A stretch of 64,000 nucleotides of DNA from Cypionkella sinensis (GTDB taxonomy: Bacteria > Pseudomonadota > Alphaproteobacteria > Rhodobacterales > Rhodobacteraceae). Location: the NCBI RefSeq assembly GCF_042646385.1, contig NZ_JBHRTO010000001.1:2108001-2172000 (forward strand). Reading direction: 5' to 3'. Each line of letters begins with the position of its first letter. Within the stretch, counting starts at the first letter, position 1. Made by a program: the position numbers and the translations under genes. Of this stretch, positions 8,175-15,235 are shown piece after piece. The notes beneath the pieces were generated by a model. That model did no database searches, was not told the origin of the DNA, and worked only from the letters and a program-made list of their open reading frames with translations.

Positions 8175-8678
8175 ATGAAATTGAAGCTCGCCATGTTCGC
8201 GGTCTTGGCAACCGCAGCAGCACCCGCATTCGCGGCAGGTGATGCAACCAAGGGTGAAGCCTTGTTCAAGCAGTGTCAGACCTGCCATTCGGTTGTCGAT
8301 GACGCTGGCAAGGTCGTCGCTGGCAAGGGCGCAAAGACCGGCCCGAACCTCTATGGCGTGTTCGGCCGCCAGGTCGGCAGCTACCCCGATTTCAAATACG
8401 GCGACTCGATCGTGGCCGCCGGGAAAACCGGGCTGGTCTGGGATGAGGCCAGCTTTGTCGACTACGTGCAAGACCCGTCGAACCACTGGAAAACCGTGCT
8501 GGGCGACAAGAGCGCGAAGTCGAAGATGATGTTCAAGGTCAAGAACGCCGCCGCCGCAGAGGACGTTTACGCCTATCTGATCCAGTTCAGCCCGAACGCA
8601 GGTGCCGCCGCAGCCCCGGCTGATCCCGCAGCAGCGCCCGCCGATCCGGCAGCGCCGGCTCCGGCAACGTCTCCGTAA
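8175..8678 (+). CDS. cycA: Cytochrome c2 with an Ala/Pro-rich C-terminal tail
   Basis: Periplasmic electron carrier between the bc1 complex and the photo-oxidised reaction centre (and to oxidase). The 167-residue precursor has a signal peptide (cleavage near residue 21, AFA-AG), heme motif CQTCH (Cys34, Cys37, His38) and an axial methionine in KSKMMF (Met118 most likely). Family members such as that of R. sphaeroides end near the LIQF-like helix; here about 27 more residues follow, built of Ala, Pro and Asp in ADPAAAP-like repeats. A GGGAGGA site precedes the ATG. A strong terminator follows. Confidence 0.92.
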   Translation: MKLKLAMFAVLATAAAPAFAAGDATKGEALFKQCQTCHSVVDDAGKVVAGKGAKTGPNLYGVFGRQVGSYPDFKYGDSIVAAGKTGLVWDEASFVDYVQDPSNHWKTVLGDKSAKSKMMFKVKNAAAAEDVYAYLIQFSPNAGAAAAPADPAAAPADPAAPAPATSP

Positions 8679-8700
8679 CTCGCCAACGACGGCAAAAACC

Positions 8701-8730
8701 AAAAGGCCCCCAGAGTCTGGGGGCCTTTTT
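8701..8730 (+). terminator. Rho-independent terminator after cycA
   Basis: AAAAGGCCCCCAG / CTGGGGGCCTTTT stem of 13 base pairs, a three-base loop and a T-run. It ends the bchLM-lhaA-puh-acsF-hemA-cycA transcript and, as the A-run is on the other side, may also act on transcripts coming from dxs. Confidence 0.9.
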
Positions 8731-8767
8731 CATGGGTGACGCCAAAAACCAGCGGATTTTCTACTAT

Positions 8768-8820
8768 ATCTTGTGTCTGCGCGCGCCGACGCTACAAGTC
8801 AATCCCAGCTGGGAAAGAAC
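8768..8820 (-). repeat. Bipartite 3' element, copy A (downstream of dxs)
   Basis: On the minus strand, 16 bases after the dxs stop: CTTTCCC leading into the perfect palindrome TCCCAGCTGGGA (8803-8814), three bases, ACTTGT (8794-8799), 18 bases, then CACAAGAT (8768-8775). The same parts occur in the same order after crtC and after the FAH-family gene at 41.1 kb. This copy has 10 fewer bases between ACTTGT and CACAAGAT. Confidence 0.75.
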
Positions 8821-8836
8821 ATCAGATCGGGCGAAA

Positions 8837-10744
8837 TCAGGCGCGTTTGGCCAGGCTATGCTGTGGCATCACGCGGCGCACAGCTTCCGCAATATCCGCC
8901 GCCGTCAGCCCCGCATCGGCATACATCGCAGCGGGGCTGGCCTGTTCGATGAACCGATCCGGCAGGGTCAGCGTGCGCAAGCGCAAGCCGTGGTCCAAGC
9001 CCCCCGAGTTTGCCAGATACTGCAACACCTGCGCACCAAACCCGCCGCCCGCGCCCTGCTCTACCGTGATCACCGCCGCATGATGGCGGGCAAGCTGCCC
9101 GATCAGCGCGGTATCCAGCGGCTTGGCAAAGCGCGCATCCGCCACTGTCACCGACACGCCCTGCGCCGCCAAAGTTTCCGCCGCCAGCAGACATTCCGGC
9201 AGATGCGCGCCAAAACACAGCAGCGCCACATCGCTGCCTTCGCGCAGCACCCGGCCCCGCCCGATCTCCAGCATCTCGCCACGCTCCGGCATCTGCACAC
9301 CCGAGCCTTCGCCGCGCGGATAGCGGAACGAGATCGGCCCCGCATCATAGGCCGCCGCCGTGGCGACCATATGCACCAGTTCCGCCTCATCCCCCGCAGC
9401 CATCACCACGAACCCCGGCAGGTTCGCCAGATAGCCCACGTCGAACGCTCCCGCATGGGTCGCGCCATCCGCCCCGACCAACCCGGCCCGATCAATCGCA
9501 AACCGCACCGGCAGGCCCTGCAACGCCACATCATGCACGATCTGATCATAGCCGCGCTGCAAGAAGGTCGAATAAATCGCCACAAACGGCTTCAGCCCCG
9601 AAGCCGCCATCCCCGCCGCAAAGGTCACGCCATGCTGTTCGGCAATGCCCACATCAAACACCCGCGCCGGGAACCGCTGCGCCATGATGTCCAGCCCGGT
9701 GCCCGAAGGCATCGCCGCCGTCACCGCCACGATCCGGCCATCCCGCGCGGCCTCATCCGTCAGCGCGCGGCCGAACACCGAGGTATAGGCGGGCGCATTC
9801 GATTTCGACTTGGCCTGCGTGCCCGAGATCACATCAAACTTCGCCACACCATGATATTTGTCGGCGGAGTTCTCGGCGGGCGCATAGCCCTTTCCCTTCA
9901 CCGTCACCGCATGGATCAGCACCGGCCCCGTCGCCCGCGTTTTCGCCGCCCGCAAGGTGGCCAGCAGTTCGGGCATGTCATGCCCATCAACCGGCCCGAT
10001 ATAGGTAAAGCCCAACTCCTCAAACAACGTCCCGCCGCCCGGCGTGCCCGTCACCAATGCCCGCGCCCGCCGCGCGCCATCGCGCAGGGGGCCGGGCAAG
10101 GCCGCCTCAAACCCCTCGGCCATGCCGCGCAGCGCCGCGAACGGCGCATGGGCAGACAAACCGTTCAGGTATTTGTTCAACGCACCGACAGGCGGCGCAA
10201 TGCTCATGTCATTGTCGTTCAGGATCACAAACAGCCGCTTGCCCAGATCGCCCGCCGCGTTCATCGCCTCATAGGCCATTCCGGCGGTGATCGCGCCATC
10301 GCCAATCACCGCAATCGCATCGCCCGTCGGCATCCCCATATCGCGGCCAATCGTGAACCCCAAAGCCGCCGAAATGCTGGTGCTGGAATGCGCCGCGCCA
10401 AACGGATCAAACGCGGACTCCGACCGTTTGGTGAACCCCGACAACCCGCCACCCTGCCGCAAGCTGCGCATCCGCGCCCGCCGTGCCGTCAGGATCTTGT
10501 GCGGATAACACTGGTGCCCGACATCCCAGATCAGCTTATCAACCGGCGTGTTGAACACCGCATGAATCGCCACCGATAACTCGACCACCCCAAGCGACGA
10601 CCCCAAATGCCCGCCGGTCTCTGACACCACCGAAATCACCTCGGCGCGCAACTCGTCGGCCAGCCGGGTAAGCTCACCGTCGCTCATCCCCCGCAAATCG
10701 GCCGGGGTGTTCACGGTATCAAGAAGCGGAGTTTCCAGTGGCAT
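8837..10744 (-). CDS. dxs: 1-deoxy-D-xylulose-5-phosphate synthase
   Basis: First enzyme of the MEP isoprenoid pathway, joining pyruvate and glyceraldehyde 3-phosphate with thiamine diphosphate. The 635-residue product shows the family marks: GHLGSSLGVVELSVAIHAVF near the N-terminus, WDVGHQCYPHKILTGR-like WDVGHQCYPHKILT, the TPP-binding GDGAITAGMAYEAMN, and AEQHGVTFAAGMA in the second domain. The start MPLETPLLDT was chosen over an upstream codon inside the puf terminator. It lies 20 bases after that terminator. Linkage of dxs to puf is known in Rhodobacter and provides precursors for carotenoid, phytol and quinone synthesis. Confidence 0.96.
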   Translation of the reverse strand: MPLETPLLDTVNTPADLRGMSDGELTRLADELRAEVISVVSETGGHLGSSLGVVELSVAIHAVFNTPVDKLIWDVGHQCYPHKILTARRARMRSLRQGGGLSGFTKRSESAFDPFGAAHSSTSISAALGFTIGRDMGMPTGDAIAVIGDGAITAGMAYEAMNAAGDLGKRLFVILNDNDMSIAPPVGALNKYLNGLSAHAPFAALRGMAEGFEAALPGPLRDGARRARALVTGTPGGGTLFEELGFTYIGPVDGHDMPELLATLRAAKTRATGPVLIHAVTVKGKGYAPAENSADKYHGVAKFDVISGTQAKSKSNAPAYTSVFGRALTDEAARDGRIVAVTAAMPSGTGLDIMAQRFPARVFDVGIAEQHGVTFAAGMAASGLKPFVAIYSTFLQRGYDQIVHDVALQGLPVRFAIDRAGLVGADGATHAGAFDVGYLANLPGFVVMAAGDEAELVHMVATAAAYDAGPISFRYPRGEGSGVQMPERGEMLEIGRGRVLREGSDVALLCFGAHLPECLLAAETLAAQGVSVTVADARFAKPLDTALIGQLARHHAAVITVEQGAGGGFGAQVLQYLANSGGLDHGLRLRTLTLPDRFIEQASPAAMYADAGLTAADIAEAVRRVMPQHSLAKRA

Positions 10745-10763
10745 GGCTTTAGCCTTTGCTATG

Positions 10764-10796
10764 AAAAAAGGTGCCGGGTGTAGACCACACGGCACC
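10764..10796 (-). terminator. Rho-independent terminator after pufX
   Basis: On the minus strand GGTGCCG ... CGGCACC forms a 7-bp stem extended by GTG/CAC around a mismatch, followed by six Ts. It lies between pufX and dxs, 20 bases before the dxs ATG, so most puf transcripts should stop here and dxs gets read-through or its own promoter. Confidence 0.75.
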
Positions 10797-10879
10797 AGGT
10801 TCCTGTTGCCAGTCAGGAGGGAACCGGGCTGTGGAGGTGCCCAGAGTTTGGGCCGGCATATGGCCCCAACCTTGTTGCA

Positions 10880-10906
10880 GGTCTGGCAACGCGACGCTGC
10901 CAGACC
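10880..10906 (-). other. Hairpin just after pufX
   Basis: GGTCTGGCA/TGCCAGACC, a perfect 9-bp stem with a nine-base loop, 10 bases after the pufX stop. No U-run follows. It probably protects the 3' end of puf mRNA, upstream of the true terminator at 10764-10796. Confidence 0.6.
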
Positions 10907-10915
10907 CGGTTTTCA

Positions 10916-11146
10916 TCACACAATCCGCGCCGCAGGCTGGCTGATTTCCAGCGCACCATAGGGCGACGGCGCCTGCTTGCTCTGTTCGGGCAGCAACATG
11001 CTGACACCCCAGATCGCCAGCAGAATCGCGCCGACAATCGCAACACCAATACCCGCCATGAACGCGCCCCAGACCATCTGCCCCAAGGCCCAGACCCGCA
11101 GGCGCACAACCCGGCTTTGGCCTTCGTAAAGATATTCGTCAGACAT
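10916..11146 (-). CDS. pufX: Intrinsic membrane protein PufX
   Basis: Small single-helix protein of the LH1-reaction-centre core that opens the LH1 ring for quinone exchange in Rhodobacter species. The 76-residue product has a charged N-terminus (MSDEYLYEGQSRVVRLRVW), a Gly/Ala-rich transmembrane helix (about residues 23-51 with several G-x3-G spacings) and a C-terminal LPEQSKQAPSPYGALE that parallels the LPIQENQAPAPNITGALE of R. sphaeroides PufX as I recall it. PufX proteins are very divergent; position directly after pufM is the strongest support. Two hairpins follow. Confidence 0.88.
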   Translation of the reverse strand: MSDEYLYEGQSRVVRLRVWALGQMVWGAFMAGIGVAIVGAILLAIWGVSMLLPEQSKQAPSPYGALEISQPAARIV

Positions 11147-11174
11147 GATCTATCCTTTCCAACGATCCGATTGC

Positions 11175-12098
11175 TTAGTTCAACGGCGCGTAGCCATGGG
11201 CTTGCGCCCAGACAAACCAGTTATCCACCACCGTGCCGGTCAGCAGAATCCCGATGCCACCCGTGATCGGCACCAGCACCGCAAACCACCACGCCCAACG
11301 GTGAATCCCCTCCATCGTGGCGTTGAAGCCCATGGTCCAGCGCCAGAACAAGGCCGCGCGTTCTGATGCCGTGCCGCGATCCACGATCTGCTCCAACTCG
11401 CGGTCGCCACCAAGGCGCGTGACCGAAAGAATGGTCGCCCCATGCATCGCAAACAGCAGGGCCGAGCCATAGAGGAACGCAATCGAAAGCGCGTGGAACG
11501 GGTTATAGAACAGGTTGCCATAGGTCAGGCTGAACAGGTTCGTCCAATCCAGATGCGGGAAAATCCCGTAAGGCACCGCTTCCGACCAACTGCCCATCAG
11601 CACGGGGCGGATAAGGCCCAACACCAGAACCAGCCAGATCGCTGCAGCAAAGGCCCAGGACACATGCTTGCCCATGCCCAAAGCCTCGGCCCGCAGATAG
11701 GTGCGCACCCACCAGCACGACAGCGAGATCAGAAAAAAGAACCCCGCCACCAGAAACAAACCGCCCTGCATCATCGGCGGAAACCGCAGGCCCCATTCCG
11801 GGGCCGGTGGCTCTAGCGCCATCCAGAACAGATCACGCACGAACACCGCCGGGTTGAACCCCGCCAGATGCCAGAACCAAAAGCCGATGATCATGAACCA
11901 GATCAGCCCACAGGCCAGACTGATCACCCCAAAGGTGCCCAGATAGACCGGGCCCAACTGAGCGTTGCCGAACCAGCCCATCAGCGTCGAAAAGCCGGCG
12001 GTCTTGGTGCGGTTGGACAGATCGACGTTCTCGACCATCCCCATTTCAGGCATAGCGCGCACCTGAACCTGGGTGAAAATGTTCTGATACTCAGCCAT
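11175..12098 (-). CDS. pufM: Photosynthetic reaction centre M subunit
   Basis: Membrane subunit binding half of the special pair, the QA site and, with L, the non-heme iron. 307 residues, five transmembrane helices. By alignment with the R. sphaeroides sequence the pigment ligands are His182 and His202 and the iron ligands His219, Glu234 and His266 (here counted from Met1; one residue is deleted near position 109). The start overlaps pufL by eight bases. GTG-rich extra starts are not needed. No pufC follows; pufX does. Confidence 0.98.
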   Translation of the reverse strand: MAEYQNIFTQVQVRAMPEMGMVENVDLSNRTKTAGFSTLMGWFGNAQLGPVYLGTFGVISLACGLIWFMIIGFWFWHLAGFNPAVFVRDLFWMALEPPAPEWGLRFPPMMQGGLFLVAGFFFLISLSCWWVRTYLRAEALGMGKHVSWAFAAAIWLVLVLGLIRPVLMGSWSEAVPYGIFPHLDWTNLFSLTYGNLFYNPFHALSIAFLYGSALLFAMHGATILSVTRLGGDRELEQIVDRGTASERAALFWRWTMGFNATMEGIHRWAWWFAVLVPITGGIGILLTGTVVDNWFVWAQAHGYAPLN

Positions 12099-12939
12099 TT
12101 ACGCCTCCTGGAATGTTTGCCCAGAACGGAAGTTGCAGCCACCAATTCCACCAATCGACCCATTGATCGAACCAGATCGTGCCCGAGATCAGGATACAGA
12201 TCGCGCTCCAGAACCCGGCGTTCAGCGCCAGCAGCAGACCCAGACGGTGAATGCCCAAGGTGCCAACCGAATAGCCGATCAGATCGCGGAAGAAGGTGTC
12301 CTCGTGGTCGGGCGTTTTCATCACCTGACCCTTGCCCGGGTTCGCCGCCGACAGGATCAACCCGCCATGCAAAGCCAAGGCAAAGCAGTTGGTGAAGAAA
12401 AAGCTGACCGCGATCATGTGGACCGGGTTGTAGTGGAAATTGCCATAGGTGTAGCCGGTGTTGCTGACCCAATCGAGATGGCTGAAAATGCCATAGGGAA
12501 ACGCATAGCCCCAAGCCCCCATCAGGATCGGCCGGATCACCACCAGCGTCAGATAGGCAAAAATCGCCACGCCGAAGGCAATCGGCACATGCAGCCCGAT
12601 GCCCAGCTTGCGGCAAATCTCAACCTCACGCAGCGCCCAACTGATAAAGGCCCCCGCCGCACAAACGGTGATGATCTGCCACAGCCCGCCTTGCATCAGT
12701 GGCGCAAAGCCCAGGCCATTTTCAATCGGCGGTGGCGTGATCGAGATCAGCCACGGATTCCACGTCGGCCCCATCGCCGCGCCGTAAAAGATCAGCATCG
12801 TGCCAAGGGCAGCGAAGAAAAACGTCGTGACCCCAAAGAAGCCCACGTAGAACGGTCCAACCCAAAAGTCGAACAGGTTCCCGCCGATCAGCGTGCCACC
12901 CGGCACGCGGTATTTTCGTTCGAAGCTGAGCAGTGCCAT
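12091..12939 (-). CDS. pufL: Photosynthetic reaction centre L subunit
   Basis: Membrane subunit carrying the photoactive branch partner and the QB site. 282 residues from MALLSFERKY, the same length as in R. sphaeroides. Counting Met1, His154 and His174 are bacteriochlorophyll ligands, His191 and His231 iron ligands, and Glu213, Asp214 and Ser224 match the QB proton-transfer residues L212, L213 and L223. An upstream in-frame codon (12972) would add 11 residues unlike the family and was rejected. Confidence 0.98.
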   Translation of the reverse strand: MALLSFERKYRVPGGTLIGGNLFDFWVGPFYVGFFGVTTFFFAALGTMLIFYGAAMGPTWNPWLISITPPPIENGLGFAPLMQGGLWQIITVCAAGAFISWALREVEICRKLGIGLHVPIAFGVAIFAYLTLVVIRPILMGAWGYAFPYGIFSHLDWVSNTGYTYGNFHYNPVHMIAVSFFFTNCFALALHGGLILSAANPGKGQVMKTPDHEDTFFRDLIGYSVGTLGIHRLGLLLALNAGFWSAICILISGTIWFDQWVDWWNWWLQLPFWANIPGGVNG

Positions 12940-13023
12940 GCTTCCCTCTCCGCGGTTGGACGGATCAGCCACCTTGCACCCGCAAAGCCCCGCGACCGTC
13001 TATTGTTCTTGCCGGTAAAATTC

Positions 13024-13051
13024 GGTGCGGCCGACTGGGGCCGCCCGCACC
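13024..13051 (-). other. Intercistronic hairpin between pufA and pufL
   Basis: GGTGCGG/CCGCACC arms with an inner GGCC/GGCC pair, 16 bases after the pufA stop. In R. capsulatus a hairpin at this place slows 3'-5' decay of the pufBA segment so that LH1 is made in excess over reaction centres. Here the position and form agree; function is inferred. Confidence 0.6.
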
Positions 13052-13066
13052 AAGTGCAGGCGCTGG

Positions 13067-13255
13067 TTACTGTGCTGGAACAGCTTCCACAGGCGCATAG
13101 TTGTATTTCGCCGCCGCGATATCGAACCAGTTGTAAGCCGGGTTCGACAGCAGGACGAGGTGGATCATCACGGCCAGCAGAAACAGGAAAACGCCCTGTG
13201 CCACAAACACGCGACGCGGATCGAAAATCAGCCAGATCTTGTAGAACTTGCTCAT
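13067..13255 (-). CDS. pufA: LH1 alpha polypeptide
   Basis: Core antenna alpha chain, 62 residues from MSKFYKIWLIFDPRRVFVAQ. One transmembrane helix with the bacteriochlorophyll ligand His32 (AVMIHLVLLS), the same number as in R. sphaeroides. The C-terminus is Ala/Pro-rich. An upstream in-frame start was rejected because the family begins at MSKFY. It follows pufB by 13 bases. Confidence 0.97.
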   Translation of the reverse strand: MSKFYKIWLIFDPRRVFVAQGVFLFLLAVMIHLVLLSNPAYNWFDIAAAKYNYAPVEAVPAQ

Positions 13256-13268
13256 GTCTCGATCCCCC

Positions 13269-13418
13269 TCAGAACCACGGACGCCAGATGAACACGGCCA
13301 CATGCGCGATAACGGCGATGGTCGTGAACAACCAAAGCCCGCTCATGTAGACCGAGTGCAGCTCTTGCGCCTGCTGGTCAGTTAGACCTGTAAAGGACAG
13401 GTCGGTTCTATCAGCCAT
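13269..13418 (-). CDS. pufB: LH1 beta polypeptide
   Basis: Core antenna beta chain of 49 residues, MADRTDLSFTGLTDQQAQEL..., with the bacteriochlorophyll ligand His39 in VIAHVAVFIWRPWF and the family-typical WRPWF end. The ATG at 13418 is preceded by GGAGGG at good spacing. A longer frame starting at a GTG at 13469 has 17 further residues unlike antenna proteins and is probably not translated as part of PufB. Confidence 0.97.
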   Translation of the reverse strand: MADRTDLSFTGLTDQQAQELHSVYMSGLWLFTTIAVIAHVAVFIWRPWF

Positions 13419-13447
13419 AGTACCCTCCGGATATTCGGACTGACGCC

Positions 13448-13483
13448 GCATTCCCTGCGGCCGGGCCACGGTGGGCGGAATGC
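13448..13483 (-). other. Inverted repeat in the pufQ-pufB gap
   Basis: Arms GCATTCC (13448-13454) and GGAATGC (13477-13483) enclose a GC-rich loop. It lies about 30 bases upstream of the pufB ATG, between pufQ and pufB. It could mark the processed 5' end of pufBA mRNA; this is inference. Confidence 0.4.
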
Positions 13484-13538
13484 CCCTCCGATGTTTCGCC
13501 GCTCCGTTGCCGGAAAGGCGAATTGCGTGTGCGGCGTT

Positions 13539-13760
13539 TCAGCCGCGGAAAATCATCGGCGTGACCGCCTGCGCATCTTTCAGCGCGCGCGCCACCGGGC
13601 CCAGCCGGGGCAGCTTGGCGTAACGCACGGTTTGCAGCAGCCAGCCGACCATATGCGGCAGCAAGGCCAGGCTGAAAATCAGCGCGAAGTAGATGAAGAA
13701 CTCGGTCTTGTTCAAACGTTTGACCTGATGCAGATCGCCGTTCGCCGTGTAATCACTCAT
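13539..13760 (-). CDS. pufQ: PufQ, bacteriochlorophyll-related small membrane protein
   Basis: 73-residue protein, first gene of the puf operon in Rhodobacter, reported to affect bacteriochlorophyll formation and proposed to carry pigment precursors. It has one hydrophobic segment (about residues 21-43) after the charged stretch HQVKRLNKTEFF and ends DAQAVTPMIFRG. Its ATG overlaps the bchZ stop (ATGA), so at least part of puf expression is coupled to bchCXYZ; the main puf promoter is expected inside bchZ. Confidence 0.9.
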   Translation of the reverse strand: MSDYTANGDLHQVKRLNKTEFFIYFALIFSLALLPHMVGWLLQTVRYAKLPRLGPVARALKDAQAVTPMIFRG

Positions 13761-15235
13761 GTTCTCTCTCCCAAAGCAGAGGAAAGGGCCACGCCGGGCA
13801 GCCCCTCCACGGTTTCGCGCACCACACGTTCTGCCCCTGCATCCAGCGCAGCCTTCTCGGCCGCATCGCGCAACGTCCGCGCGGCGCTGATCCGGGTCAG
13901 GATCGGGTGGGTGTTCACAATGCGGTCCAAGGCCGCCTGCGCATCGACATCCCAAGGGAAATCGCGGCGCAACGTGGTGGGGGTGGCGGCAGCCGAATCC
14001 ATCTCGGTGCCCAAGGGCAGAATGTGGAACAGCGCATCGAACAGGCTGTTGCACACCTCTTGCAAGATCCACACCGCCCCCGCATAGCCCATCATCGGCG
14101 TGCCAGTGGCCCGGCGGATCGCAGCCCCCGGAAAAGAGGCCGCGATGAAGCTGGGCGCAGGCCCAAAGCCGCCTTTCAGCTCCGCCAGATACATTTTCTC
14201 GTTGATCGACCCCATCACCACCAAGGGCCGGTGCTGTTTCAACAGCCCCCGGATCGCCTCGTTGTTGGTCTTTTGCCCCGGCACCCGCGCCACGGCAAAG
14301 GCGCAGGGCAGGCCCAGATCAGCCTCAAGATAATTGCGGATACCGCGCGCATAGGTCTCGGTCGCCACAATCGCAAAAGACGCGGTGGCGAAGAAATCCT
14401 GCGTGACGCTGCGCCACAGATCCCACACCGGTTTCAGCGTGGAATGCTTTTCCCGCTCGATGAACGGCTCGGGGTCCAGCCCCAGCATCTCGCCCAGCTT
14501 GCGCAGGAATTTCGTGGTGCTATCGACGCCAATCGGCGCTTGCAGATAGGGCTTGCCCAGCACTTCCGCCAAACCCCGGCCAAACTCGCGATACATCACG
14601 ACATTGGCGTCCGCGTTGACCAGATTGCGCATCTCGGCCACATGCGCGCCCAAAGGCATCACCATGTTGATCTCGGCCCCGATCCCCTCAACCAGCCGCC
14701 GAATCTCGTGCAGGTCGGATGCCATGTTGAACACGCCATACATCGACCCCAGCAGATTCACCCGAGGCCTGGCCCCCTCGGCGCGCTTCACCTCAGGCGG
14801 CATCCGGCCCTTGGTCATCGCAAATTCGGTGAAAATCCAGGTCATCGCGCGGTCGGCGGTCTGCCACTGGTCTTCGTCAATCGTGCGCGGCAGAAAGCGT
14901 TGGATGTTGGTGCCCATTGGCGTGACACCGCCGCCGATCATCTCGGCAATGGAACCCGTCACCACCACCGCAGGCAAGGCCGGATCAAGCGTTTTCCACG
15001 CCCGCTTCATCGCACCTTCGGTGCCATCGCGGCCCAGTTCTTCCTCGCCCAAGCCCGTCACCACGATCGGCAACTCATGCGGCGGCAGCGCATCGGTATA
15101 GTGCAAAACGCTTGTCACTGGCAGGTTTTCACAGCCCACCGGGCCGTCAATCACCACCTGCAAACCTTTTACGGCGCAGAACGCGTAAACCGCGCCCCAA
15201 TAGCCCCCTGCCCTGTCATGATCCTGCACCAACAT
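13757..15235 (-). CDS. bchZ: Chlorophyllide a reductase subunit Z
   Basis: Part of the BchYZ catalytic heterotetramer that, with BchX, reduces ring B of chlorophyllide a. 492 residues, NifK-like, with GPVGCENLPVTSVLHYTDALPP near the N-terminus, GVTPMGTNIQRFLPRTIDEDQW, and the C-terminal light-independent-reductase segment after residue 400. The start overlaps the bchY stop and the stop overlaps the pufQ start, forming one coupled unit. Confidence 0.96.
   Translation of the reverse strand: MLVQDHDRAGGYWGAVYAFCAVKGLQVVIDGPVGCENLPVTSVLHYTDALPPHELPIVVTGLGEEELGRDGTEGAMKRAWKTLDPALPAVVVTGSIAEMIGGGVTPMGTNIQRFLPRTIDEDQWQTADRAMTWIFTEFAMTKGRMPPEVKRAEGARPRVNLLGSMYGVFNMASDLHEIRRLVEGIGAEINMVMPLGAHVAEMRNLVNADANVVMYREFGRGLAEVLGKPYLQAPIGVDSTTKFLRKLGEMLGLDPEPFIEREKHSTLKPVWDLWRSVTQDFFATASFAIVATETYARGIRNYLEADLGLPCAFAVARVPGQKTNNEAIRGLLKQHRPLVVMGSINEKMYLAELKGGFGPAPSFIAASFPGAAIRRATGTPMMGYAGAVWILQEVCNSLFDALFHILPLGTEMDSAAATPTTLRRDFPWDVDAQAALDRIVNTHPILTRISAARTLRDAAEKAALDAGAERVVRETVEGLPGVALSSALGERT

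Noticed and set aside
8732..10579. Long open frame on the plus strand opposite dxs
   Set aside because: It is the antisense of a certain dxs gene; its product is Arg/His/Pro-rich without motifs, as expected from high GC at third codon positions.
13419..13469. Possible pufK-like frame in phase with pufB (GTG at 13469)
   Set aside because: No ribosome site at good distance, and it merely extends PufB by 17 residues; I cannot recall the pufK sequence well enough to claim it.
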